A DNA stretch of 64,000 bases from Naegleria lovaniensis (Eukaryota > Heterolobosea > Eutetramitea > Acrasida > Naegleriidae). Under the pieces are notes generated by a model, which searched no databases, was not told the origin of the DNA, and saw only the letters and a program-made list of their open reading frames with translations. Both the position numbers and the translations under genes were made by a program. Below, piece by piece: positions 51,078 through 61,034 of this stretch. Position 1 is the first letter of the stretch. Every line of letters starts with the position of its first letter. The stretch is taken from positions 868,001 to 932,000 of the forward strand of contig NW_025407823.1 in assembly GCF_003324165.1 (NCBI RefSeq), written 5' to 3'.

Positions 51078-53348
51078 ATGTGGCCATATCCTCCCCGGCC
51101 AACACTTTATACTTGTCTCAGATCATTTCCTCATCTTCTCTTCACCCTCTATTTCTTTCTGTCGTCAATAAATATCTTCATCATCCATTGTGCATCCTTT
51201 CCTCATCCGCCACCCAATCACGCTCCTCTCCAAACCTCTTCCTCCACATCATCCAATGTACAAACTCTTGATTTACTCGTTTCGGACCGCAACTCGATAC
51301 AACAAACTCTCAAAACTTCCCGAGTCATTGGAGTGAGTGAATATGTCTTCTTCTACGTGTGGCGTGACAAGTTCATGCAACGATTTAAAAACATCATGGT
51401 CAAACAACCAGAAACTTTGCATGAATTATTCGACAAAATTTCACAAACCCATGACACGACAACATTGCCTTCGGTCTTGTCCATTTCCTCAGACTCGACC
51501 TATTTTAGTATTTTCAATGAAAGATTTATGAAAACAATGTTCCCTGGAAATTACAGCATTCGAACGAGTGCAATTTCTTCGACCATTGATTGCTTGACTG
51601 GAAACACAATGGTCGATGTGGATGCATTTATTCAGAGCTCCTCTCCAGCGTTTTTCGTGAGATTTAAAAACAATCGACACGTGTTAGAAAGTACTGGGCA
51701 ATGGACGAGTTTGCAAGATTTATGGATGTATCCCCTCATGCCGAGAACTCTATTGGTTTTACCTAAATTGGGAACGATGGAAAATGGAACAGAAATAATT
51801 TATTATTTGAAAAGTCTTATTCAGAATCAAACACAATATTTAACAACGAATCAACAGTGTGGAACTGAGACGATTGTGAATCGAGACTCGGCTTGGATTC
51901 ATTATGGATTTTCCTTTTTAAATTTCACATCCAATGATCTGCAAGTGGTTGGAAAAGTATGGAACGTCACTGTTGAATACGATCAACAATATCTTTCACA
52001 ATTGTTTACAAGTCAAGATTTGGGTGTGACGTTCAATCAAACGTTGGAAAGCGTTTCTTCGATGGTTTCTCGTTCGAATTGCAACTATTGTCCATATTCG
52101 ATTTGTTTTACACTCGACGGACAAGACTATGCCAGTTATATTTCCATTGGAATTGCAATGATCTATTACATTATATTCTTCTCTACTGGAATGTTTAAGA
52201 ATTATGCCATGCAACGTCGATTGATATTACCGTATTTACCCATTTTTGGAATGCTTCGAAATTGGAGTAATACGACTCTTAGTGAACATGTTTGCTTTTC
52301 CGTATTCAGAATTTTGGCATTATTTTCAGTCTTGGTCATTTTAGCTGTCTATTTTGTCACTACCATTCGTTTCTTCTATTTGAGAAATTTATACACCATC
52401 ATGTCAAAAACAAAATTTGACTCGAGTCCATGGACCATCAAAATTCACAAAATGTTGAGTTCAGCTCTGGGTGGAATTATCTTTTCGGTATTGGCTGCCA
52501 TTGCCTTCAACATTGTGGTTCTCATTCCCATTTCAACACCTCTTGTAGTGATGCGAATGTATGCTGGCATTAATTATACGGGTGTGGCTGTGGTTATTCT
52601 TGCAGTCGTGTTGAGTACAGGAACATTCATTGTCGATGCCATTTTGAATCGATCGAATATTAAGAGATTTGGCATTTGGAAGTTTTTACTTTTCGATGAT
52701 CCATTCTATTTGAGAATTGATCTCATTTGTACTGTATTAATTTTGTTATTTTTGATAATTTATATTGTGACATTGGCAGTGGTGGGTGTGGTCTATGCCG
52801 TCATGGATGTGCTCATTTCCATATGCATTATTCAAGTGTGTGGTGGGAATGTCATGATTTTCGAATTGGGAAAACGAATCATTTTCTCAAAGAGACATGT
52901 CGAAAATGGAGAATTGGAAAAACTTCTGAGACACAATAAGGAATTTCATGCACTCATTTCAGAATATTCTGCTAAAGAATTTTCCTATGAAAATATTGCC
53001 TTTTTCGAATTCTTATACGATTACAAAGCAGGACGTAAAAGTATGGATTTGAATACCTTGAAACAAATGGAGGAACAATTTGTGTCACCCTACTCGAAAT
53101 TTGAAGTGAATTTACCCTCTCAAGTGAAAAAAGATTTGGGTGATTTGATTCGTCAACTCAATAATCATGAACTGCATGAAAAGGAAGAGAAAGAAAAGAA
53201 GGAAAAAGTCATTTTGGGTCTTTTTGTGGAGCTTGTCAAAAACCTTTCGGATACTTATCAAAGAATGCAACAAACCAAACAATATTTGAATTGGAGAGCA
53301 GTGTATACAGTGCAACAAGAAGCTCACGTTGTAGCCCCTGTGGATTAG
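51078..53348 (+). CDS. multi-transmembrane protein with C-terminal RGS domain
   Basis: 756 aa from the first ATG, 51078. A hydrophobic N-terminal segment (~18-42) serves as signal or first helix. An ectodomain of ~300 residues with many N-glycosylation sequons follows. Six hydrophobic segments occur between ~352 and ~600, e.g. YISIGIAMIYYIIFFSTGMF and LICTVLILLFLIIYIVTLAVV. The cytoplasmic end carries an RGS domain (~610-690): LEKLLRHNKEFHALISEYSAKEFSYENIAFFEF with typical helices. Receptor-RGS fusions pair a GPCR-like core with GTPase acceleration of G-alpha. The receptor class is unassigned. Confidence 0.75.
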   Translation: MWPYPPRPTLYTCLRSFPHLLFTLYFFLSSINIFIIHCASFPHPPPNHAPLQTSSSTSSNVQTLDLLVSDRNSIQQTLKTSRVIGVSEYVFFYVWRDKFMQRFKNIMVKQPETLHELFDKISQTHDTTTLPSVLSISSDSTYFSIFNERFMKTMFPGNYSIRTSAISSTIDCLTGNTMVDVDAFIQSSSPAFFVRFKNNRHVLESTGQWTSLQDLWMYPLMPRTLLVLPKLGTMENGTEIIYYLKSLIQNQTQYLTTNQQCGTETIVNRDSAWIHYGFSFLNFTSNDLQVVGKVWNVTVEYDQQYLSQLFTSQDLGVTFNQTLESVSSMVSRSNCNYCPYSICFTLDGQDYASYISIGIAMIYYIIFFSTGMFKNYAMQRRLILPYLPIFGMLRNWSNTTLSEHVCFSVFRILALFSVLVILAVYFVTTIRFFYLRNLYTIMSKTKFDSSPWTIKIHKMLSSALGGIIFSVLAAIAFNIVVLIPISTPLVVMRMYAGINYTGVAVVILAVVLSTGTFIVDAILNRSNIKRFGIWKFLLFDDPFYLRIDLICTVLILLFLIIYIVTLAVVGVVYAVMDVLISICIIQVCGGNVMIFELGKRIIFSKRHVENGELEKLLRHNKEFHALISEYSAKEFSYENIAFFEFLYDYKAGRKSMDLNTLKQMEEQFVSPYSKFEVNLPSQVKKDLGDLIRQLNNHELHEKEEKEKKEKVILGLFVELVKNLSDTYQRMQQTKQYLNWRAVYTVQQEAHVVAPVD

Positions 53349-53536
53349 TATGATGTTACGTTGGATCATTGACCAAAATTGTTTTTCACAAGACTGAATA
53401 ATACCAAGCAAGAAACCAAGTGGTATCGACGTGCTTTTTTCGAAGGAAACTGCAAGCATGAACTGTTCTGAATTGAACCTGTGAAGTTGGCAACTTTATT
53501 GAGATATGAACGTGATGGATGTTATACTTAAAATTA

Positions 53537-55216
53537 TTATTGTCCCAAATAAACATCATGATAACGTTGCTTCATTCTTTCTTGATATAATTCATCGCTG
53601 TACTCATACACATAGCCGTTGTTTCGGAGAGCTGCTATCGCAATTTCTGGATCATTCTTCATGATCATGCTTGCATAACGTAAAGCATACCCATTATTCT
53701 TTGCTGTTTCTAAAATAAACTCTCTGTCAGGAAAATAATACGTTCCTACAATACCAAGACTATTGATTTGGATGGCTTGTAATAAAAACTCCTTGTCTTG
53801 AATAAATTCTTTGGGTGCATGTTTTAAAACATCTCTACAACCAAGTTTGATAATTTGTAAAAGGAATTGTTTGTCGCTTAAAAGTGTTCTGGAAGCACAT
53901 TTAAAAGCATCCATGTCTTGCTTAATGGCTTCAAAAACAATTTCTTGATCACTTCTCAACCTCTCAGACGCATAGGCAAGAGACCAACCATTATGCCTCA
54001 CAGCTTCTAACACGACTTGCCTATCATCTGTCAACTCATGAGATACATATTGGAGTGCATCTTTCCATTGTCTTACTGCAGCCAGTACAATCTCTTTATC
54101 TTTCCTCAAGTCCTCAGAGGCATAAATTAGATTAGATGTCCAATAGTTCCTTTTTCTCTCAGTGACAGCAGCTAAAACAACATCTCTATCATTCTTTAAC
54201 TCCTCCGAGACGTATTTCAATACACCTCCATCTTGACTCACAGCCACCAATGCAATTTCCTTATCGTTCTTCATAGAGTCAGAGGCAAAAAGAATTGCAT
54301 AGGCATCATTTCTGACTGCCATTAATACAACGTCTCGATCATTCTTCAATTCATCTGACGCAAATTCAAGTAAACATCCAAATTCTTGAACCACTCGACT
54401 CAGGATATCTTTTCTTGAATAACTAAAAGTATCTAACATTTTAAATTCTGTAAATATTAATTTGAGAGCTTGTAACATGAAACTAGAATCTTGTAGTAAA
54501 GAATTTGATACCCATCGCAATGCCTTGTTGTTTTGTTTGATTGCTTCAAAAATAATGTCCTTATCCTCTGTGGAAGCAAATTGCAATGCTTCACCATGTT
54601 GTTTCACTGCAGCTAAAGCAATTTCCTTATCCCTCTTCAGCTGATCACTTGCGTGCTTTAGAGCATTACCATTCTCTCGAACTGCTTTCAAAATAAATTC
54701 TCTGTCAGTTCTAATATCGGATGGGGTATAAGTCAGAGCTTTTGAGTTTTGCTTAATAGCTGCCAATAGTACTTCTTGATCGTTGCGAACTTCTTCACTT
54801 GCAAATCGTATTTCTAATCCGTTGTGTTGAACTACTTTCAATACAAAATCTCTGTCTTCTTGCAATTGTTGCGATGCATGTTTTAATTTATAGCCATGCT
54901 TTTTAATGTGATTAAGAACAAATTCCTTATCATTCATAAATTCTACTGGAAAGAACTTTGTATATTTCAACTCTCTATTCTCAAGCCACTTCTTCTTTCC
55001 AGCTTGTTGTAATGAGAATTTATTTTTCAATAATAATCCCAATCTACAAAGGTCAAATTTTTCATTATTGTGATGGTTTTCAAATTTTGAAAAATCAACA
55101 ATAATCATCCGTACATTTTCCTCATTTCTTGTTGGATGTAATTTGGGAAATGATGGCTCATTTATCTGTTTTGTGCTCGGGTTGACAATTGAATGAAACA
55201 GGTTGTAATCGAACAT
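53537..55216 (-). CDS. DUF4116-type repeat protein, 18 tandem ~25-residue units
   Basis: 559 aa. After ~85 residues come about 18 consecutive units of ~25 residues with the pattern D[KR][ED][FIV]xLxAV[KR]xNGxALxxAS (for example DREFILKAVRENGNALKHAS). This is the DUF4116 repeat. The units form an alpha-helical solenoid by expectation. Units 7 and 8 (around 280-335 aa) are the most degenerate. Function of the family is unknown. Single exon; the repeats are diverged at DNA level, not a recent tandem array. Confidence 0.8.
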   Translation of the reverse strand: MFDYNLFHSIVNPSTKQINEPSFPKLHPTRNEENVRMIIVDFSKFENHHNNEKFDLCRLGLLLKNKFSLQQAGKKKWLENRELKYTKFFPVEFMNDKEFVLNHIKKHGYKLKHASQQLQEDRDFVLKVVQHNGLEIRFASEEVRNDQEVLLAAIKQNSKALTYTPSDIRTDREFILKAVRENGNALKHASDQLKRDKEIALAAVKQHGEALQFASTEDKDIIFEAIKQNNKALRWVSNSLLQDSSFMLQALKLIFTEFKMLDTFSYSRKDILSRVVQEFGCLLEFASDELKNDRDVVLMAVRNDAYAILFASDSMKNDKEIALVAVSQDGGVLKYVSEELKNDRDVVLAAVTERKRNYWTSNLIYASEDLRKDKEIVLAAVRQWKDALQYVSHELTDDRQVVLEAVRHNGWSLAYASERLRSDQEIVFEAIKQDMDAFKCASRTLLSDKQFLLQIIKLGCRDVLKHAPKEFIQDKEFLLQAIQINSLGIVGTYYFPDREFILETAKNNGYALRYASMIMKNDPEIAIAALRNNGYVYEYSDELYQERMKQRYHDVYLGQ

Positions 55217-55311
55217 TTTTTTCGTTTGTTTTTGAACCTACACTTGGGTTCGTTCTTTTATCTTGTTTTAACTGGGTTACATGATCTTTTGAGCTGAAAC
55301 CCAGTTCAAGA

Positions 55312-56851
55312 ATGGAAAGAAAGCCTGTTCATAAAAACAAAAAAATGTTTGAAATAGCAAAAAAGTTGTATGATCTTTTGGCTGATAATGCGTATTTGAT
55401 TGCTGGAGTGGGCACAGTAGGATTTATTTCAATAATTTATTTCAAGCAGAGAGAGGCATGGTTGGAATCCGAGATGGATTCTAGACAAGATTTAATCAAT
55501 CCGAGTACAGTTTATGGTTGTGCTGGACTTACGGATGGTGAGAATACTTGTAATAACCATGGAAATTTACAATACAGATCAAGTAAACCATGCAATTATG
55601 CGGTTTGGGTTGATCGTCCTCGAGAGTATGAACAATTATGTAATTTTCTCAAGTCATCTACCGCTCGGGTTGTGGTGTTAGTGGGAATTCCACAGTCAGG
55701 ACGAAGCAAATTGGCCACAAAGGCAGTGTTAGAGGCATATCCTTACGAACTCACACACATGGATATTAGAAATTCCCCATTTGATGATGTGCATGGATTG
55801 GAAGAACGATTTTCGAACAAGACTTTTGATGTGAATGACGCCATTTCGAGTATAATTCGTGGATTGGCCAAGACATTGAGAGGAGAATTGGATGCACTTG
55901 AAGAGGTCACCAACGACAATCATGGTGGCGAGCGGGAGGCATCCGAGTCGTTAAATCGATTTAAAAGAGCACTTCGAAGATTTAAAGAAATTGTCATTCC
56001 AGCCGACAAGCCACATTTGTTTTTCGTGAATCATATGGAAGCATTTTCTTCGTTAACCAGAGACGTCGTTGGATTGAGAGCACTGGAATATTTCCTATTG
56101 TGGTTAATTAATTTGACTCGTGACCATCGTAATATTAGGTATGTAGTAATTTCATCATGGTGATGTTTACCATTTATTTACCTTTTCAACGCTATACAGA
56201 GTATTATTGACATGTTCACCCTTATTTTACTATGATTTCATGATGGATATTCCATTCAGAGATAATTTACACATCGTTGGTTTGGGAGATTTACCAAAAC
56301 AAGAGGCTAAGAGTGCCTATGAAAAATTCATTGCCTCTTTTGCATGTCAATTTAATTCGAACGAACACTCCATTCCACCACCTCCTGATTTTGAACAAGT
56401 TTATAACATTTTAGGTGGCCGACTTCATGATTTAAGCAAGTTTGTAGAGCTTTACTATACCACGCAACAAAAAATAGAAGATTATCCAGACTTGGGAGCT
56501 ACCATCTCTAAATTCACACAAGTTCTGTATCCAGAATTGTATGGAAAATTAATGAGAGCTCAAGTTTCATCTTCTGTTTTATGGGAAAAGGAACATGTCA
56601 TTACTGCTTGGAAAATGCTTCTCAATGCTCCTAATCATGTAGTTCCATACGTGGAATTTATTGAGCAAATTCCCATGAACATTTTTTATTCAATGCTTCG
56701 ATTTGGACTTGTGCTGTTTCGACCTCAATCGAGCGGATATTGTGATTTTGAAATTTGTAAAAAGATGGACACTGTCACTTTCAGAAGGCCCTTGGACAGA
56801 ATTGCTGCAAAAACAGTGCTTGACAAAATGAATGAAAATAGCCTCAATTGA
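55312..56851 (+). CDS. membrane-anchored P-loop ATPase-like protein
   Basis: Two exons, 55312..56138 and 56200..56851 (492 aa), with a 61-nt intron joined at phase 2. One transmembrane segment (YLIAGVGTVGFISIIYF, ~28-44) follows a basic N-terminus, which could also target mitochondria. VLVGIPQSGRSK (122-133) resembles Walker A, but the Lys is Arg (131). PHLFFVNHME near 240 is Walker B-like, and after the splice VLLTCSP is sensor-1-like. The C-terminal ~150 residues are a helical, winged-helix-like module. Similar STAND-like proteins are fungal/mitochondrial. Activity is doubtful given the Lys substitution. Confidence 0.6.
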
Positions 56852-57134
56852 GCAGACTTTAAGAGTTAATTGAATTTTTCTAACAAAAAATCCATAGAGA
56901 AGAGCTTTTCAATTTTTGAAGAAGACAACTTTTTGATTCGAACAGATTGAGTTTTGGCATGCATGTTAGAATTAGATGAGAAATGTTGCGAGTTCTTTTC
57001 TACACACAAGTTCACTGAGATTAGCTAAATATAGATTCCTTCAAAAATTTGAGTTTTGGCATCTGAATGCATTTTTCAACTTTAAAAAAGAATTTGACAC
57101 TCATCTTGTAGTGCACCAGTTGGCTGTTGACACC

Positions 57135-57809
57135 ATGACTGCACATTCAAATTCAGCATCCTCCTTTTCAACCACCACCAGTATGACATCATCGTTGGCC
57201 TCACTCACTGAATATCACATTGCAGTTGTGGGAAGAGAAAATGTTGGTAAATCAGCACTCACCATTCAATACATTCAACACATCTTCACAGAAGAGTATG
57301 ATCCAACCATTGAAGACTCTTACACGAAACGAACTCGAATCGACAACAAGGCCTGTTTATTAGAGATTGTAGATACCTCAGGCCAAGACGAATACAAGAT
57401 TTTGCGAGACTCGTACATGAGAAGTGCCTCTGCTTTTCTCTTAGTTTTGAGCGTGACAGATCGAAAGAGTATGGATGCCATTCGAGAATTTCATGAACAT
57501 ATTTTGCGAGTGAATGAGTCCAAAGTTGAGGAGAAACCAATGGTTCTTGTTTGTAACAAGTGTGATTTGGACCACTTACAACGAGAGGTTTCTATTCAAG
57601 AAGCACGAGTATTGGCAAAGGAATTGGGAATTCCACACGTCATTGAAACCTCTGCTAAAACGAGATGGAATGTTGAAGAAGCGTTTGAACTCTTGATTAG
57701 AGAGGCTAGAAAAAATTCTGACGATGGAACTTGCTTTCCAATGAATGATGGAGTTAACAACAAGATGACGAGACGAAAGCACAAGTTACGACCATGTGTG
57801 GTCATGTAA
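57135..57809 (+). CDS. Ras/Rheb-family GTPase
   Basis: 224 aa from ATG 57135. G1 is VVGRENVGKSALT, G2 YDPTIEDSYTK, G3 DTSGQDEYKI, G4 NKCD and G5 ETSAK; the C-terminus is basic followed by CaaX CVVM, so it is likely farnesylated. The residues matching Ras Gly12 and Gly13 are Glu35 and Asn36, and Ala59 is Ser; Rheb also has non-Gly residues there. The catalytic Gln is kept. An in-frame ATG at 56976 would add 53 residues that do not resemble Ras; I treat it as upstream leader. The ends suit a plasma- or endomembrane signalling role. Confidence 0.85.
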   Translation: MTAHSNSASSFSTTTSMTSSLASLTEYHIAVVGRENVGKSALTIQYIQHIFTEEYDPTIEDSYTKRTRIDNKACLLEIVDTSGQDEYKILRDSYMRSASAFLLVLSVTDRKSMDAIREFHEHILRVNESKVEEKPMVLVCNKCDLDHLQREVSIQEARVLAKELGIPHVIETSAKTRWNVEEAFELLIREARKNSDDGTCFPMNDGVNNKMTRRKHKLRPCVVM

Positions 57810-57963
57810 CTAGTTCAGCTATCAAAAATTCCATTAATGCATCAGAACTTGTCTACTCGCAATATTAATTCATTTGTTACTAACAATGGTTTTGATTAAG
57901 ATTGACAATTGTCAAAAGAGAATCGAATGATGGATTACACATTCATAGATATATTTACAATAA

Positions 57964-59235
57964 TTATTGCAACTTGATGGCTCCAGCTTGAGTCAAGAAT
58001 TTAGTGGTCACTTTCACCAATTCTCTCCAATCCGCATACTTTACTCCAAGTACATTTCTACTCTTGGAATTATCAATTTTTGGTGGTCTTCCCAAATTAC
58101 TCTCCAAGAACTGACGAACACCCTGAGGTTCAAACACCGTGGCAACTCGACACAACACATTTCCAAACCATCCTTCCATTTTCGTGGTTGGCAAATTCTT
58201 TAACATTTTCTTATTATTTCCATAGACGTCATCACTTCTCAAATATTCAACCAAATCCTTCATCAAAATAGTGTCACTTGCAATAAAGAAGCGTTCTCTT
58301 CGTGAAGGTAAAAATCGTTGTGAATTATTCATGTCCAGTTCCATGGCCAGAATGTGAGCTCGTGCCACGTCTTTCACATCCACCACGACAAAACCAATTT
58401 TGAAAATCACTGGAAAGTTGCCATTCACAATTTGTGAAATAATTTCATGACTCTGATTCACTTGTTTTTCATAGACGGCTTCTCCCAACACTGTGGATGG
58501 ATTAATGACAGCCAATTCTAAAAAGTCTTTTCCATACTTGCTTTCCACTTCATTCATATAATTCCATGCAGCCTTCTCAGCACAAGTTTTGGAGTAATAA
58601 TAAGCATTCTTGTTGAGAGAGGAAACTTCATTCCAATCGTCTTCATTGTAGGCATGATCTTCCTCAAAGGCAGTGTCGAACATGGCAGCCATCGAACTTG
58701 TCAAAATAATTCTTTGAAGACGATCGTCTCCGGGAGAATCATGATGAATGGATTGAGTCAAACGCACTGAAACACATTCTTGTAAAATATCGAGCGTTCC
58801 ATTCACTGCTGGATCGACAAGATCTTTTTGTGGATCTTGAACTTGCATTTTGAAAGGAGAGGCAGTATGCAAGACAAATCGACAATTTTCAATGGCCTTC
58901 TTGTAAGATCCTTTTTGATTCAAATCAGCTTCAAACAAATGTAATCGTTCCTGCAATAGGGATAATGAAAGTTTTGGACCGTTGGGCTGTTGAGAATCGT
59001 ATTTGAGAAGTCCATTGTACAATTCTTGTTGTTTTCCGTTTTGTAAAGAACGAACAGTTCCTTGAATCATGTAGTGATGGGTTGAACTGGTTAATAATTG
59101 ATAAATAATGTGTGAGGCAATAAATCCGTTGGCTCCAGTCACACAGACTCGAATGGGGGGTGCAGTCGAAGATGACATTTTTTGTTGGATTATTGGCGTT
59201 TGAAGGACCGACTGCACTCGAGTATTTAAATTCAT
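57964..59235 (-). CDS. NAD-dependent epimerase/dehydratase, DFR/CCR-like
   Basis: 423 aa from ATG 59235 (an inner ATG at 59178 is also plausible and starts closer to the domain). The Rossmann motif TGANGFIASH at ~32-41, the active-site YYYSKTCAEK and the surrounding SSMAAM match extended SDRs of the dihydroflavonol/cinnamoyl-CoA reductase branch. These reduce aldehydes, ketones or flavonoid precursors with NADPH. The substrate here is unknown; in amoebae such enzymes are not flavonoid-specific. Single exon. Confidence 0.8.
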   Translation of the reverse strand: MNLNTRVQSVLQTPIIQQKMSSSTAPPIRVCVTGANGFIASHIIYQLLTSSTHHYMIQGTVRSLQNGKQQELYNGLLKYDSQQPNGPKLSLSLLQERLHLFEADLNQKGSYKKAIENCRFVLHTASPFKMQVQDPQKDLVDPAVNGTLDILQECVSVRLTQSIHHDSPGDDRLQRIILTSSMAAMFDTAFEEDHAYNEDDWNEVSSLNKNAYYYSKTCAEKAAWNYMNEVESKYGKDFLELAVINPSTVLGEAVYEKQVNQSHEIISQIVNGNFPVIFKIGFVVVDVKDVARAHILAMELDMNNSQRFLPSRRERFFIASDTILMKDLVEYLRSDDVYGNNKKMLKNLPTTKMEGWFGNVLCRVATVFEPQGVRQFLESNLGRPPKIDNSKSRNVLGVKYADWRELVKVTTKFLTQAGAIKLQ

Positions 59236-59429
59236 TCGGAACCAGTAGCGCGCATAGTATGCTTCTAAAAGAGTGAGTTAATGTCCATTCACTTCGAATT
59301 CGCAACAATTTCTGATTGGTGGCATTTCTTGGAGTTCCCAAGTGCCACTTGTCAAAAAATGCGCACGCAGCTGTTGGCTAAGATCGTTCTCCGTTGCAAA
59401 CACTAGAAATCAAAGAATGGTCATTCATA

Positions 59430-60530
59430 ATGGAGAATGATCTTTTCGAATTTCAATTTCACAAACTAGTACCTCCGTTTCATAGAACCATCCATTTCGC
59501 TACGCACAGCCATTTTCAACTCAAACAAAAAATGGTTCATTTTCATCATCAAGCAGTTGTTGATTCAACTTGTTCTTCCTTGACCATTAGCAAAGAGTCC
59601 TATGACCTCTACTGTTGCTTACTCAATAGTGCTGCTTCGAGCCATGAATTAGAGAGTATTTTTACACCCTTTCCTATGGCTTTTATAAAGAATTCAAGAA
59701 AAGATTATGATCGCATGAGGGATGTATTATCTGTCATGCCATCATCGGATGATGTATTTGTAGAGCCCTTTTGTACAGATGGAAATTGCATGACATTTAA
59801 CTTGGGTAATGACGAGGAATTGTCCCAATTAATTTTCGAAATGACAACATACATTTTCCATAATCCGAAAAGCGAATTGGAAAAGACAGTAAAATTAGGA
59901 GAAATTAGAGATTTATTTGAATTTATTTTGAAAAAGCAATGTAATCAGAAATTTTCTGTACATTACATATCCTATCATCAATACATGAAAAGTAACAAAG
60001 GTGTAGTACTCTTGAAACCAGATCACATTTTTGAATTACGATATAGAAATATGGATTTTAGTAATGATTTTTACACTGGATTTCATGCAAGCTCAATAGA
60101 GAATTTTTGTTCAATAATAACTAACTCTCTTCAAGACATACATATAACTAACTCTCAAATGTCTGGAACACGCGAAATGAAAACAGGAAATGCTTTTGGT
60201 ATTCACATGTGTGAGGACGTGAGGGTGGCACGTGACTGCTCAAAGGGAGGAGTTATTCATTGGAAGAATTCAAAGCTTGGTAGTCATCTATCTGCCGTTG
60301 CACAATGCCAAGTTGTCGGAAAGCAAGAACATGCAATGAAAACAACATCTAACGATGAAAATCGATATTTAATTGTTCAGAACAGTGATTTAAGGATTCA
60401 ATATATTCTCGTATTTTCACATTTCAAAGAACAAAAGGAACTGAACAGGTTTCATCACTTTTCACGAGGAATGATTTATATTGTCCTGTTGATCGTTGTC
60501 GTGATTGGAAGTTATTGGAAAATATATTAA
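59430..60530 (+). CDS. PARP16-like tail-anchored ADP-ribosyltransferase family protein
   Basis: 366 aa from ATG 59430; an inner ATG at 59532 is possible. The catalytic domain (~205-335) aligns with the PARP16 pattern: GFHASSIENFCSII (H219), GNAFGIHMCED, WKNSKLGSHLSAVAQC and YILVFSH (Y325). The C-terminal ~25 residues are one hydrophobic helix (MIYIVLLIVVVIGSYW), the tail anchor. PARP16 mono-ADP-ribosylates at the ER. The second triad residue, Tyr in PARPs, is His259 here. Single exon. Confidence 0.75.
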   Translation: MENDLFEFQFHKLVPPFHRTIHFATHSHFQLKQKMVHFHHQAVVDSTCSSLTISKESYDLYCCLLNSAASSHELESIFTPFPMAFIKNSRKDYDRMRDVLSVMPSSDDVFVEPFCTDGNCMTFNLGNDEELSQLIFEMTTYIFHNPKSELEKTVKLGEIRDLFEFILKKQCNQKFSVHYISYHQYMKSNKGVVLLKPDHIFELRYRNMDFSNDFYTGFHASSIENFCSIITNSLQDIHITNSQMSGTREMKTGNAFGIHMCEDVRVARDCSKGGVIHWKNSKLGSHLSAVAQCQVVGKQEHAMKTTSNDENRYLIVQNSDLRIQYILVFSHFKEQKELNRFHHFSRGMIYIVLLIVVVIGSYWKIY

Positions 60531-60890
60531 GAGAGCTCCAACGATTCTATAAACACAACCCTTTGTGAGTCTCGACTCGTACATTTAGTGGCACACTTTT
60601 GACCTCTCCACCCATCATAGCATGAACACTTGTCATTTGCTTTACATTTTCCATGACTAGTACAAACAGCAGGGTATGAGGCTTCATATCCAAAGCAAAC
60701 GTGAGCTACATGTAGAATCATACCAACCTTCGTCACATTGACACGTATTTGGAGCGATGCATTGACCATGAGCAGAACGATTGGAGAGCAAACAGGCAAC
60801 TCATACATTGCATGAATCTCCTGTCCGTCCTTCACTGCATTGACAAGTGAACGGTTTCACACACACACCTCTTCCCGAACATGCGTCAGC
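60527..60890 (-). pseudogene. broken EGF-repeat gene remnant
   Basis: Three EGF-like units lie in order on the minus strand: the first at 60881-60804 (CSGRGVCVKPFTCQC), the second at 60794-60705 (SAHGQCIAPNTCQC) after an in-frame TGA at 60803, and the third at 60697-60527 (VCTSHGKCKANDKCSC) in a shifted frame. No start codon and a further TGA at 60893 close the first frame. The stop overlaps the last codon of the PARP16-like gene. I read this as a decayed fragment of a multi-EGF extracellular protein; a gene with unrecognised introns is the alternative. Confidence 0.6.
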
Positions 60891-61034
60891 TCAGTGGATG
60901 GATCTTCAAAAACTCTGTTCGCGAACGAGTGGGTCAGGATCAGGATCACTCACTTTGGATTGCGTTGAGAGAGGTTTGGTTGGTGAAACCCAAGTTTGAT
61001 ATTGGGGAATTCGAACTTGTTGTAGTAAAACTTT

